Below, piece after piece: positions 44,334 to 53,059 of a stretch of 64,000 nt of DNA; position 1 is the stretch's first letter, and each line of letters begins with the position of its first letter. Source of the DNA: Bradyrhizobium sp. AZCC 1610 (GTDB lineage Bacteria; Pseudomonadota; Alphaproteobacteria; Rhizobiales; Xanthobacteraceae); contig NZ_JAZHRR010000001.1 in NCBI RefSeq assembly GCF_036924515.1, forward strand, positions 5,799,001-5,863,000. Direction: 5' to 3'. Made by a program: the position numbers and the translations under genes. The notes beneath the pieces are model-generated. The model was not told the DNA's origin. It saw only the letters and a program-made list of their open reading frames with translations, and ran no database searches.

Positions 44334-44815
44334 CGGACCTTCCGCGGGGTCCGGCGGCGCGGCGCGTCGATCGTGCCGGCGTCGTCATTGCGCTGGCGCT
44401 CGCAGGCCTTGCCGTGGTGCTGGTATGGGACTCGCGTCAACTGCCATCCACCACGATGTACGGCATGGGACCCGAGGTAATGCCGGTCGTCATCGCCATC
44501 GGGCTCGGCCTTCTCGCGATCGGCAATCTGATCGACGCGCTGCGCGGCAACCTGCCGCCGCGCGAGAGCGCCGATCCCAGGGCGGTACTTTTGATTCTCG
44601 GCGGGCTGGCGCTGCTGATCGCCATTATCGGCCTCGGCGGCGGCTTCATCCTTGCGACCTCAACGCTGTTCGTCACCACGTCGGCTGCCTTCGGACGGCG
44701 CGCCATTCTCGCCGATTTCGTCATCGCCATCGTGATGACCACCCTGATCTATCTCGCTTTCGATCGGCTGCTGACGTTGAGCCTCCCCGCCGGGCCTCTG
44801 GAAAGACTGCTGTAA
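44330..44815 (+). CDS. tctB: Tripartite tricarboxylate transporter small membrane subunit
   Basis: A 161-residue inner-membrane protein with four hydrophobic segments ([69 protein letters not shown] and [15 protein letters not shown]). The TctB pattern is the short N-terminal cytoplasmic part and the GPxxxP motif. It partners with TctA in the sodium- or proton-coupled carboxylate uptake complex. Overlaps tctC (ATGA) and tctA (TAATG), so the three proteins are translated together. Confidence 0.93.
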   Translation: MTDLPRGPAARRVDRAGVVIALALAGLAVVLVWDSRQLPSTTMYGMGPEVMPVVIAIGLGLLAIGNLIDALRGNLPPRESADPRAVLLILGGLALLIAIIGLGGGFILATSTLFVTTSAAFGRRAILADFVIAIVMTTLIYLAFDRLLTLSLPAGPLERLL

Positions 44816-46314
44816 TGGAAACTTTCGCCGCGCTCGCGCATGGCATGGCTGTCGCCGTGCAGCCCATGAACCTGCTCTATGCACTGGTCGGCGTGTTCCT
44901 CGGCACTGCGGTCGGCGTACTGCCCGGCATCGGCCCGGCGCTCACGGTCGCGCTGCTGTTGCCGGTGACCTACAAGCTCGATCCCGCCGGCTCGCTGATC
45001 ATGTTCGCCGGAATCTATTACGGCGGCATGTATGGCGGCTCCACCACCGCCATCCTCATCAATACGCCCGGCGAGAGCGCATCGATGGCGACCGCGCTCG
45101 AGGGCAACAAGATGGCCAAGGCCGGCCGCGGCGGGCCGGCGCTGGCGACGGCTGCGATCGGCTCGTTCGTCGCGGGCACCATCGCCACCATCGGCCTCGC
45201 CTTTCTCGCGCCGTGGCTGGTGGATTTCGCGGTGCGCTTCGGGCCTGAAGATTATTTCGCGCTGATGTGCGTGGCCTTCGTCACCGTGTCCGCAACCTTC
45301 GGAGCTTCGCCGATCCGCGGACTGACCAGCCTGTTCATCGGGCTGACGCTCGGGTTGGTCGGCATCGACAAGCTCACCGGTCAGGCGCGGCTCGCGTTCG
45401 GCATCCCCGAACTGCTCGACGGCGTCGAAGTGACGACGCTCGCAGTCGGCCTGTTCGCCTTGGGCGAAGCGCTCTACGTCGCATCGCGCCGCCATCACGC
45501 CGAGGAGAAGATCGAGCCGGTGCGCGGCTCGCTGTGGATGACGATGGAAGACTGGAAGCGATCGTGGAAACCGTGGCTGCGCGGCACGATGTTCGGCTTT
45601 CCGATCGGCGCGCTGCCTGCCGGCGGCGCGGAGATTCCGACCTTCCTGTCCTACTCGACCGAGAAGCGGCTGTCGAAACATCCGGAGGAATTCGGCAAGG
45701 GCGCGATCGAAGGCGTTGCGGGGCCGGAAGCCGCCAACAACGCCTCCGCCGCCGGTACGCTTGTGCCTTTGCTGACGCTGGGCCTTCCGACCTCGGCAAC
45801 GGCTGCGATGATGCTGGCGGGCTTTCAGCAATACGGCCTGAACCCGGGACCGCTGCTGTTCGCCGAGCGGCCCGACCTGGTGTGGGGCCTGATCGCCAGC
45901 CTGTTCATCGCCAACGTCATGCTGCTGGTTCTCAACCTGCCGCTGGTAGGCCTGTGGGTGAAACTGCTCGCGATCCCGCAGCCGTGGCTGTACGCCGGCA
46001 TTCTCGTGTTCGCGACCATGGGCACCATCGCCGCCAAGCCATCGGTCGTCGAACTGTCGATGCTGGCGGCTTTCGGCGTGCTGGGCTTTCTGATGCGCCG
46101 GTTCGATTTTCCGATCGCGCCTGTCGTCGTCGGTCTTATCCTGGGCCCGATCGCCGAAAGCCAGTTGCGCCGCGCGCTCGCCATCAGCCTCGGCGATCCC
46201 ATGGTGCTGCTGCAGAGCCCGATGTCGGCTGTGCTGCTCGGTATCGCGCTGATCGCGCTGCTGGCGCCGTTCGTGCTGAAAGGACTCGGCCGGTTCAGGG
46301 CGAGCGAGGACTAG
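44815..46314 (+). CDS. tctA: Tripartite tricarboxylate transporter large membrane subunit
   Basis: A 499-residue permease with about 12 helices, the TctA channel subunit. The TctA signature is [66 protein letters not shown] second conserved repeat [38 protein letters not shown] lies at about residues 300-340. The start ATG overlaps the tctB stop codon (TAATG). It completes the operon. Confidence 0.96.
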   Translation: METFAALAHGMAVAVQPMNLLYALVGVFLGTAVGVLPGIGPALTVALLLPVTYKLDPAGSLIMFAGIYYGGMYGGSTTAILINTPGESASMATALEGNKMAKAGRGGPALATAAIGSFVAGTIATIGLAFLAPWLVDFAVRFGPEDYFALMCVAFVTVSATFGASPIRGLTSLFIGLTLGLVGIDKLTGQARLAFGIPELLDGVEVTTLAVGLFALGEALYVASRRHHAEEKIEPVRGSLWMTMEDWKRSWKPWLRGTMFGFPIGALPAGGAEIPTFLSYSTEKRLSKHPEEFGKGAIEGVAGPEAANNASAAGTLVPLLTLGLPTSATAAMMLAGFQQYGLNPGPLLFAERPDLVWGLIASLFIANVMLLVLNLPLVGLWVKLLAIPQPWLYAGILVFATMGTIAAKPSVVELSMLAAFGVLGFLMRRFDFPIAPVVVGLILGPIAESQLRRALAISLGDPMVLLQSPMSAVLLGIALIALLAPFVLKGLGRFRASED

Positions 46315-46702
46315 GCGTGGGCTCATTAGCGCGCAGCCAAATTCGGATTAAGGCGAGTTTGAATTGACTTCCGCTTTCGGGCGTCACAGCGGACATAGCT
46401 GGACTTGCCGCTGGGTCGCCGCTGTAGCGAATGACTCTTAGCCGAACAACGTAGGCCAGTCGTCAATATCGCCTTGTCATCGCCTTCGGACGGATTGGCG
46501 CGACAACGGCGTTCGGCCATCGCTCCATCGATGCAATAGGGGTCGAGGTTCCTTCATGTCTCATATCTGCCGCACTGTAGACCTATCCTGCGACCTGCCG
46601 CACTGTAGACGTATTCCGACATTCATGCTCACGGCGTGTCTGAGGGGGGCGCGCAGCAGGTTCCTGCCTTGTTTCTTCTAACCCACAGGAAAAAGTACCG
46701 TG
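46315..46702. other. Intergenic region with a short direct repeat
   Basis: No gene recognised. The part 46370-46450 (TTTCGGGCGTCACAGCGGACAT followed by a C/T-rich tract) resembles dispersed Bradyrhizobium intergenic sequence. Two copies of CTGCCGCACTGTAGAC occur at 46567 and 46595, 28 bases apart. The end holds the leader of the small secreted protein gene. Confidence 0.45.
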
Positions 46703-46891
46703 ATGAAAATTGTGATTATAGCGGGTGCAACGCTTGCCGTCGTTACTGCCGCTGGCGCTGCCGACATCCCGCGCCGGCAGCCCGTCTATCAGCAGGCCCA
46801 ACTCGGCAAGATGCCGATTGGCAAGACCCCAATCGGGAAGACCCCGATCGGCAAGACGCCCGTCGCGGCGCGGCCCTATGCGCGGTATTGA
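46703..46891 (+). CDS. Small secreted protein with GK(T/M)PI repeats
   Basis: A 62-residue protein with signal peptide MKIVIIAGATLAVVTAAGAAD. The mature part contains four tandem pentapeptide units, GKMPI-GKTPI-GKTPI-GKTPV. AGGAAAAAG precedes the start codon, which could also be the GTG three bases earlier. I do not recognise a family. The basic repeat suggests binding to nucleic acid, polysaccharide or the envelope, but this is inference. Its 3' end lies 52 bases before the next secreted-protein gene. Confidence 0.6.
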   Translation: MKIVIIAGATLAVVTAAGAADIPRRQPVYQQAQLGKMPIGKTPIGKTPIGKTPVAARPYARY

Positions 46892-46943
46892 TTCAGATCC
46901 TCGTTGAGTCTGAGCTTTATCGTCGACATTTGAAGGGCGAAGC

Positions 46944-47645
46944 GTGGCAAACAGGCCGAAGAGATCAGGACTATGCTTGCTTGCGGGACTCGCTGTCCTG
47001 CTCCAGTGCGAAATCCATCCTGCTTCTGCGCGCGAGATTGACATTCTCGCGGGTCTGGAACGTCTCATTTCCCCCAAACGGGAAGTCGACAAGCGCGCCG
47101 CCAACGCGAACGCGCTTGTTTCCCGTGAGGCGTTCAGTGAATCGAAAGGGGCGCCACAGTCGACCCGAAAACCAGGGTCGGGATCAGCAAAGGGCCCGTA
47201 CTACGTCGATTTCAGAGCCAGAACGGCGGCGAGCTGGGGACATGCTTTCGTCTGGTTCGGGAAGACAAGCGAGCGAGCCGTTGAAGTCGCGGGCCTTACC
47301 CCTGCGGGAGACAACGTGCCTTATGTACTTGGTCATCTGATGTGGGTGCCGTCCGAGACCAAGGCAAGCTATGGCGATCTTGATTCGCAATACCTGACCG
47401 CCAGTTACCGCGTTTACTTGAGTGAGCCGGATGCAAAGAGGGTTTTCGCATACATCAAGAAATTGCAGGCGAGTTCACCGGTCTGGAACGCCGAAACAAC
47501 GAATTGCACTGCGTTTATCGGCAGCATTGCAGAATTCATGGGATTGAAAGTTCCTCACCGCTGGCAGCGTCCTGAGAACTATGTCAACAATCTCAAGGCG
47601 ATGAATGACGGGCGCCAGATGATCCGCCTGTCGTCAGAACAATAG
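46944..47645 (+). CDS. Secreted protein with H...NC motif (possible papain-like/LRAT-like fold)
   Basis: A 233-residue exported protein from GTG 46944 behind GAAGGG. The signal peptide is LCLLAGLAVLLQCEIHPASA. The middle has ASWGHAFVWFGKTS and later NCTAFIGSIAEFMGLKVPHRW, a conserved His and an NC pair at the spacing seen in permuted NlpC/P60 and LRAT-like cysteine peptidases or acyltransferases. That is an inference from motif only. The linker after the signal is charged and Pro-poor. It is 52 bases after the small repeat protein. Confidence 0.7.
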   Translation: MANRPKRSGLCLLAGLAVLLQCEIHPASAREIDILAGLERLISPKREVDKRAANANALVSREAFSESKGAPQSTRKPGSGSAKGPYYVDFRARTAASWGHAFVWFGKTSERAVEVAGLTPAGDNVPYVLGHLMWVPSETKASYGDLDSQYLTASYRVYLSEPDAKRVFAYIKKLQASSPVWNAETTNCTAFIGSIAEFMGLKVPHRWQRPENYVNNLKAMNDGRQMIRLSSEQ

Positions 47646-48018
47646 CTCGCGTTCGTCCTTGGCCCCAAGTCCTTGGCCCTAAGGATGAGCCTTCGCGTCA
47701 CCAGCCGAAGATCAGTATCCGTTACGTCAGACTCGGAAGTCCTGTTTGACGAACGCCCTAATCGCGGCATCACGCGCCAAACGTAGACTTAGCTGGCATG
47801 TATTGTGCCGGTGGCTCTCGCCGAAAGTCGCGTGTGCGTTCGGGCAATTCATTGCCCTCCATATCGAGCCGGGTCTGAATTTCGGCAGCGCCCTGGTCCT
47901 TCCAGCGGTGCTGGGTCCCGTTTGAAGATCACGAACGGCACAATTCTTGCTCCAATCTGCCTGAATACATCCGTCTGCGGATCGCCTGTTTCCCGGGCAT
48001 TTTTTGGATTTGATTTTT
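47646..48018. other. Intergenic region, nothing recognised
   Basis: No gene, repeat or convincing RNA was seen in these 373 bases. Open frames on both strands lack ribosome sites and family motifs. The last bases form the promoter and leader of the metallophosphoesterase gene. Confidence 0.5.
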
Positions 48019-48867
48019 ATGCGCTGCCTTGTCGTTGCCGATTTACATTATTCATTGCCGCAGTTCGACTGGCTGCTGGCGGCAGCGCCTGAATTCGACG
48101 TCGTCATTTTCGCCGGCGATGCGCTCGATATCGGATCGTTGGTCGATTTCCGCGCGCAGATTCTGGTCGTGAAAAAATACCTGTCGCTGCTATCAGGCAT
48201 GACGCGGGTCATTTTCTGCTCGGGCAATCACGACCTCGATGAACGCAGCGCGGAAGGCGAAAAGATCGCGCGCTGGATCGGCGACGTCCGTGAACTCGGC
48301 ATCGCTTGCGACGGCGACAGCCTCACCATCGGCGGCACGCACTTTACGGTGTGCCCGTGGTGGGACGGGCCGCTGGTCAAGGGCCGCATTGAATCCCAGC
48401 TTCGCGATGCCGCGCTCGAGCGGGCGCAACGCTGGATCTGGGTCCATCACGCGCCGCCGGCGAATTCACCGACGAGCTGGGGCGGCAAGCGGTTCTTCGG
48501 CGACGTCGAGCTGGTGCAATGGATCACACAGTATCAACCGTCAATGGTGATCTCGGGTCACGTGCATCAGTCGCCGTTCATCCCCGACGGCTCGTGGTTC
48601 GACCGTCTCGGCACGACCTGGGTATTCAATACCGGCCTGCAGCACGGCCGTCCGCCGGTCTGCATCGTGCTCGATCTCGCCGAAGGCACGGCGTTCTGGC
48701 TTGCGGCCGGCGAAGCACAACACATCGACCTGCGCGCGCCCTTGCTGCGGCCGGCGGCGGGAATCGAGAACCCGCCGGCCTGGCTTACATCCTTGGGTGG
48801 GATTGCCGATCCGCTTTTCTTGTCGTCGGCAAGCCCCCCGCGCTCTGCGGGCTGGCTCGGCAAATGA
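48019..48867 (+). CDS. Calcineurin-like metallophosphoesterase
   Basis: A 282-residue enzyme from ATG 48019 (MRCLVVADLHYSLPQFDWL). It has the metal-ligand motifs of the family in order: DLH, GDALD (for GDxxD), GNHDLD, HH in WVHHAPP and GHVHQS. It hydrolyses phosphoester bonds using two metal ions. The substrate is unknown. The C-terminal part (LLRPAAGIENPPAWLTSL) has no known domain. It stands alone. Confidence 0.92.
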   Translation: MRCLVVADLHYSLPQFDWLLAAAPEFDVVIFAGDALDIGSLVDFRAQILVVKKYLSLLSGMTRVIFCSGNHDLDERSAEGEKIARWIGDVRELGIACDGDSLTIGGTHFTVCPWWDGPLVKGRIESQLRDAALERAQRWIWVHHAPPANSPTSWGGKRFFGDVELVQWITQYQPSMVISGHVHQSPFIPDGSWFDRLGTTWVFNTGLQHGRPPVCIVLDLAEGTAFWLAAGEAQHIDLRAPLLRPAAGIENPPAWLTSLGGIADPLFLSSASPPRSAGWLGK

Positions 48868-49134
48868 TGCACGCTCAAACTGAACTCCAGGTCCGGCCAT
48901 TCCTCGCGCGGAAGCTGGGCCTTCTTTGCGGCGATCAGTTCCTTGGCGATTCCTTGGCGATCTCATTCCACGCCTGCGCGAAGGCGAAATGCTTCGCACA
49001 GCGAAACGGCGAAACTAACTTCCGTGTCAGAAACTGTCGCATTATTCATTCGAAAGCACTGGATCATCTGGCTCTCTTGATCGTCTTCCTCTGGCGACGG
49101 TATCCGTCGCTGCGATTGAACCAGGAGGATTGGC

Positions 49135-49704
49135 ATGGGCAACAAGCTCCTTAAATGTATCATCGCGGGTGCGCTTAGCACGACGCTTGCCCTTGCGGCA
49201 CCGGCGCTCGCACAGCGTGGCGGCGGTGGCGGCGGCATGGGAGGCGGAGGCGGCGGGCCCGCCGGCGGCATGGGCGGCGGCGCGGCAGGTGGAGGTGGCA
49301 TGCAGGCCGGCGGCGGCGGCATGGGTGGCGCCGCGGTAGGTGGAGGCGGCATGCGCGGCGGCAGCATGGGTGGCGGCGCGGTAGGTGGCGGGCGAGCCAG
49401 TGGCATCGCAGGAAGCCATTTCGGCGGAGGCCCGCGTTTTGGCGGCCCCGGCGGAGGCACGCATTTCAGCGGCGGCCGTTTCGCGGGTGCACCTCTTCAT
49501 TCTGGACCCCGGTCTTCGCGATTCGCATTCCGAGATGGGCACCACTTCCATCGCCATGGGCACCGCTTCCATCACCGCTTCCATCGCTTTGCGTTCGTCG
49601 GCGCGCCGTTCGCCTACGCCGCCTATGATAGCTGCTGGCGCAGGGTATGGACGCCATACGGACTGCGGCGGGTCAACGTCTGCGACGCCTACGCCTACTA
49701 CTAA
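49135..49704 (+). CDS. Glycine- and histidine-rich secreted protein
   Basis: A 189-residue protein with AGGAGG upstream. The signal peptide ends near APALAQ. Residues 28-100 are a Gly/Met-rich low-complexity stretch made of GGGGM and GGAAxGGG units. A His-rich patch (DGHHFHRHGHRFHHRFHRF, about residues 135-155) could bind metals. The end FAYAAYDSCWRRVWTPYGLRRVNVCDAYAYY has two cysteines. A role in metal buffering or surface structure is possible but not shown. Confidence 0.8.
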   Translation: MGNKLLKCIIAGALSTTLALAAPALAQRGGGGGGMGGGGGGPAGGMGGGAAGGGGMQAGGGGMGGAAVGGGGMRGGSMGGGAVGGGRASGIAGSHFGGGPRFGGPGGGTHFSGGRFAGAPLHSGPRSSRFAFRDGHHFHRHGHRFHHRFHRFAFVGAPFAYAAYDSCWRRVWTPYGLRRVNVCDAYAYY

Positions 49705-49923
49705 CGCGTCGCGATTGATGTAACGCCAGGCATCGATGGTCGTCGCCAGGCTTTCGGCCAGCGACGGCCATCACACCTTTTTTGAGCCCTTACTCGCGCA
49801 ACGCCGAGATTACGGTGGAAGTTGATTTCTCTCATATATCAGCTTTCATAGAGGTCAGCCTTGCGCTCCCTGATTTTGCCAAGGTAGATTCAATTTTGGC
49901 CAGGCGTCCGGAGACGGAAAACC

Positions 49924-50616
49924 ATGACAGGAGGTCATCGCCGTATCCTGGTCGTTGAGGACGACCCCGAAACCGCCGATCAACTTGTCGAGTCGCTCAC
50001 GACCAGCGGGTATCAGGTGGATGTAGCCGCCAGCGGCAGCGAGGCGCTGAGCCGCGGCGTCGCCAACGACTATGCCGTGATCACGATGGACCGCATGCTT
50101 CCGGACATCGACGGCATCGCGGTCATGCGTCAAATGCGCGACGACGGCATTGCCACCCCGGTCCTGATCATCAGTGCGCTGGGAGAGGTCGACGATCGGG
50201 TACGTGGCCTGCGCGCCGGCGGCGATGACTATCTGGTCAAGCCTTTCTCTTTCGTCGAATTGCTGGCGCGCGTCGAGGCGCTTGGCCGGCGGAGCGACAC
50301 CATTGTCAAAGAAACCATCTTGCGCGTTGGCGATCTCGCGATCGACCTGGTGTCGCGGACAGCAAGCCGGCGCGGCAAGGACATTTCGCTGTTGCCCCGC
50401 GAATTCCAGCTTCTCGAGTATCTGGTTCGCAACGAAGGCCGCGTCGTATCCCGGGCCATGCTGCTGCAGCACGTCTGGGATCTTCACTTCGATCCCTCAA
50501 CGAACATCATCGACGTCTATGTCGGGCGGGTGCGTCGCAAGGTCGACGGCCAGCAGGCCTATCCGCTGATCCACACGGTTCGCGGTATCGGGTACTGTCT
50601 CCGTGCTCCTGGCTAA
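49924..50616 (+). CDS. OmpR/PhoB-type response regulator
   Basis: A 230-residue regulator. The receiver has acidic pocket E12/D13/D14 (VEDDP), phosphoacceptor D56 in ITMDRMLPD and K106 in LVKPF. The winged-helix DNA-binding half is LLPREFQLLEYLVRNEGRVVSRAMLLQHVWDLHFDPSTNIIDVYVGRVRRKVD, typical of the OmpR family. The following histidine kinase gene overlaps its 3' end by 14 bases, so they form one two-component system. Confidence 0.96.
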   Translation: MTGGHRRILVVEDDPETADQLVESLTTSGYQVDVAASGSEALSRGVANDYAVITMDRMLPDIDGIAVMRQMRDDGIATPVLIISALGEVDDRVRGLRAGGDDYLVKPFSFVELLARVEALGRRSDTIVKETILRVGDLAIDLVSRTASRRGKDISLLPREFQLLEYLVRNEGRVVSRAMLLQHVWDLHFDPSTNIIDVYVGRVRRKVDGQQAYPLIHTVRGIGYCLRAPG

Positions 50617-51982
50617 GACCTTAACGTCATCGACGTTCAAGCAAGCGCTGATCGCGATCGGGGCCTTCGGCGTGATCGTGTCGGCGCTTTTCAGCTACGT
50701 CTACCTGTCCACCTCCTCCTATGTGCGCAGCCGATCGGACCGAGCAATCGTGACCGAATATTTGAGCTTGCAAAGCGCTTACGAGCGATCGGGGCGCGAT
50801 GGGCTGATCGCCTTGATTCAACAGCGCATAGGTGACAAAGGTTTTGCGGACAACCTCTATATCCTGGCCGATCCTTCGTTGGCCCCCCTCGCCGGCAACC
50901 TCAAGGCATGGCCATCGACGGCTACGGCAGCGCGGGGATGGACAGAGTTTCGCGCGCTCGAATCGTCACCCAACGCGACCAACCGGCCGCTGCTGCGAGC
51001 AATGCTCGGAACGTTTCCGAGCGGCGATCGCCTGCTGGTGGGCAGGGATATCGGCGACCTCGACAGCTTTACCGATCGGATCAAGACGGCCGTGATCTCG
51101 GTCGCCGCATTGCTGGTGGTGGTTGCGGGGTTTGCAAGCATTCTGGTGACGCGGCGGACGGTGGGGCGGATCGAATCGATCAACGCCACCAGTCGAGCCA
51201 TCATGCAACGCGGCCTGGATCAGCGTATCCCGCTCCGCGGCACTAATGACGAATGGGATCGTGTCGCGGAAAACCTCAATCAGATGCTGGACCGCATCGA
51301 AACGTTGATGGGAGAAGTCAAGCAGGTGAGCGACAACGTTGCGCACGACCTGCGGACGCCGCTGACACGCATGCGCGGACGGCTGGAGAAGGCCTATCAC
51401 GGTCAGCGCATCGGCGAGCATGATCAAGTGCTGATCGGCGACACGATCGCCGACCTCGATGCTGTCCTGCGAATATTCGTGTCAATCACACGGATTGCCC
51501 AAATTGAGACCCAGGCACGAAAGGGGGCGTTCCGCACCGTGAATCTGGCCGAAATCGCCGGCGAGGTTGTCGAGTTGTACGATGCCGCGGCCGAACAGGA
51601 CGGCACCCGCCTGACCGTTGCCGGCGACCGCGAGGTGCTGGTGACCGGCGATCGTGACCTGATCTTTGATGCCGTCGCCAATCTCGTGGACAATGCGCTC
51701 AAGCATGGTCGCGCCGGGGGGCACGTCGTCGTTACGAACGAAAATCTCGATGGCAGGCCGGTCATCTCGATCGCCGATGACGGGCCCGGAATTCCCGCTG
51801 ACGAACACGAACACGTCTTCAAGCGCTTTTACCGGCTCGAACACAGTCGTTACGCTTCGGGAAACGGCCTCGGGCTCAGCCTGGTTGCTGCCGTCGCCCG
51901 TCTTCACGACGCGCGGATCGAAATGCTCGATAACGCGCCGGGCCTCAAGTTCAAACTCTGGTTTTCCGCGCCAATCCGTTAG
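50603..51982 (+). CDS. Membrane sensor histidine kinase partner of the response regulator
   Basis: A 459-residue kinase from GTG 50603. The TM helices lie about residues 13-36 and 162-184, flanking a periplasmic sensor of about 125 residues with no known ligand. HAMP follows (TRRTVGRIESINATSRAIMQRGLDQRIPLRG). HisKA has H248 in NVAHDLRTPLTRMRGRLEK. The HATPase has N box DAVANLVDNALKHG, G1 DDGPGIP and G2 GNGLGLSLV. Overlaps the response regulator gene, a standard pair of the EnvZ/OmpR-like class. Signal unknown. Confidence 0.96.
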   Translation: MLLAKTLTSSTFKQALIAIGAFGVIVSALFSYVYLSTSSYVRSRSDRAIVTEYLSLQSAYERSGRDGLIALIQQRIGDKGFADNLYILADPSLAPLAGNLKAWPSTATAARGWTEFRALESSPNATNRPLLRAMLGTFPSGDRLLVGRDIGDLDSFTDRIKTAVISVAALLVVVAGFASILVTRRTVGRIESINATSRAIMQRGLDQRIPLRGTNDEWDRVAENLNQMLDRIETLMGEVKQVSDNVAHDLRTPLTRMRGRLEKAYHGQRIGEHDQVLIGDTIADLDAVLRIFVSITRIAQIETQARKGAFRTVNLAEIAGEVVELYDAAAEQDGTRLTVAGDREVLVTGDRDLIFDAVANLVDNALKHGRAGGHVVVTNENLDGRPVISIADDGPGIPADEHEHVFKRFYRLEHSRYASGNGLGLSLVAAVARLHDARIEMLDNAPGLKFKLWFSAPIR

Positions 51983-52054
51983 CCGCGGGCAAGTGGCGCG
52001 CGGACCCCCCCGAAATCGAAGAAGCGGAGAGAAGCTGCTCAGGCATAGGCAAAT

Positions 52055-52549
52055 CTAGAGTCGAGAGTCGGATTGCCGATCCGAGCCTGGCGAAACCTGC
52101 GTCGGCGGCAGGTTGATCATGCTCTGCAGGAGCTCGCCGACCATCGAGAGATGATTACCCTGACCGGCATATTGATGCATCAGGTCGGCCAGATAGGTGT
52201 TGGCGACGTTGAGACGCTGCGCCAGCAAGCGCGCGATCAATAGCGCCATCGCCGGCTGGTCCCGCAGGAAAGCCGCGGCGTCGTCGAACTCGTAGACGAC
52301 GGAATCGGCGGCGGCGCGCACAGTTGCCGTATGCGGCTGCTCGAGCAGCACCGACATTTCCCCGAGCATCGCCCCCGGCTCGCTGAGGACGGCAACGACG
52401 CTGTCGCCCTTGATGACTTCAAGCCGCCCCCGGATCAGGACAAAGAGATGCCCGGTCTTGCCGCCCTCGTGAATGAGGACCGTACTGGCCGGCACCTTTC
52501 GTTCCACCCCTCCGGTGCAATAGTCCAGTACCGCGCGCATTGGCATCAT
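52055..52549 (-). CDS. Cyclic nucleotide-binding domain protein
   Basis: A protein of about 164 residues. I chose ATG 52549, preceded by GGAGCGGAG; the frame extends upstream without coding features. The cNMP-binding fold is ASTVLIHEGGKTGHLFVLIRGRLEVIKGDSVVAVLSEPGAMLGEMSVLLEQPHTATVRAAADSVVYEFDDAAAFLRDQPAMALLIARLLAQRL. The phosphate-binding cassette GEMSVLLEQPHTATVRA resembles the CRP type, but there is no DNA-binding domain, so it probably acts on a partner protein. Located downstream of an ArsR gene on the same strand. Confidence 0.88.
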   Translation of the reverse strand: MMPMRAVLDYCTGGVERKVPASTVLIHEGGKTGHLFVLIRGRLEVIKGDSVVAVLSEPGAMLGEMSVLLEQPHTATVRAAADSVVYEFDDAAAFLRDQPAMALLIARLLAQRLNVANTYLADLMHQYAGQGNHLSMVGELLQSMINLPPTQVSPGSDRQSDSRL

Positions 52550-52676
52550 CTCCGCTCCAGGCAAGACTAGGCACTGATGATGCCAAGGTCGAACGGATAA
52601 CATGCGCTTCGCTGCTCAAAATGTCAGCACGGAACGTCCGGCGTCAGCACCCGCTGGCGCGGCCGAAGACCGGGCA

Positions 52677-52994
52677 TCAGATCTTTTCGAGCATGGCGGC
52701 TTTCAGCCTGGCGATGCGCGCTTCATCGCGCTTGTAGAACGTCCACTGCTTGACGCGCTTGGCGCTCACCAGGCCCGCCTGCGACAATATCTTCAGATGC
52801 TCGCTCACGGTGGGCTGGCTGACGCCGAGCTTCTCGGCAATCAACACGCCGCAGACCCCGTCCTTGACAAGGTCGCCGTCGACCTGCGGGCGAAAATGCG
52901 CCCGGGGGCGCTTCAGCCATTCCAGGATCAACAGCCGCCGATCGCTGGCGAGCGCGCGAAAAGCAGACTCGACGTCATCCTCGAAAGAAGCCAT
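52677..52994 (-). CDS. ArsR-family transcriptional regulator
   Basis: A 105-residue winged-helix regulator. FRALASDRRLLILEWLKRPRAHF opens it; the HTH is CGVLIAEKLGVSQPTVSEHLKILSQAGLVSAKRVKQWTFYKRDE. A D..GVCG segment near residues 43-49 holds one cysteine; the classic C-x-C-x2 metal site is not present. Divergent from the threonine dehydratase-like gene with only 65 bases between starts, and an inverted repeat lies in that gap, so it likely represses one or both genes. Confidence 0.93.
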   Translation of the reverse strand: MASFEDDVESAFRALASDRRLLILEWLKRPRAHFRPQVDGDLVKDGVCGVLIAEKLGVSQPTVSEHLKILSQAGLVSAKRVKQWTFYKRDEARIARLKAAMLEKI

Positions 52995-52997
52995 ATT

Positions 52998-53019
52998 GCT
53001 AATTAGCTAAATGGCTAAT
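52998..53019. promoter_or_regulatory. Likely ArsR operator
   Basis: Overlapping palindromes GCTAATTAGC (52998-53007) and ATTAGC-N6-GCTAAT (53002-53019), giving three half sites in front of both the ArsR gene and the divergent dehydratase gene. Confidence 0.65.
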
Positions 53020-53059
53020 TCCTGTCAATCGATGAACAAAGCTTTGGGAGTGCGTCTCA

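Noticed and set aside
44749..46326. 525-codon minus-strand frame opposite tctA
   Set aside because: Composition is rich in Arg/Gln/Glu/His with no fold or motif, and the plus strand holds a complete tctA with family signatures.
46326..46520. 64-codon minus-strand frame downstream of tctA
   Set aside because: It falls in a stretch resembling dispersed intergenic sequence, with no ribosome site or conserved feature.
47805..48092. 95-codon plus-strand frame before the metallophosphoesterase
   Set aside because: It overlaps the true gene start in another frame and shows no family motif.
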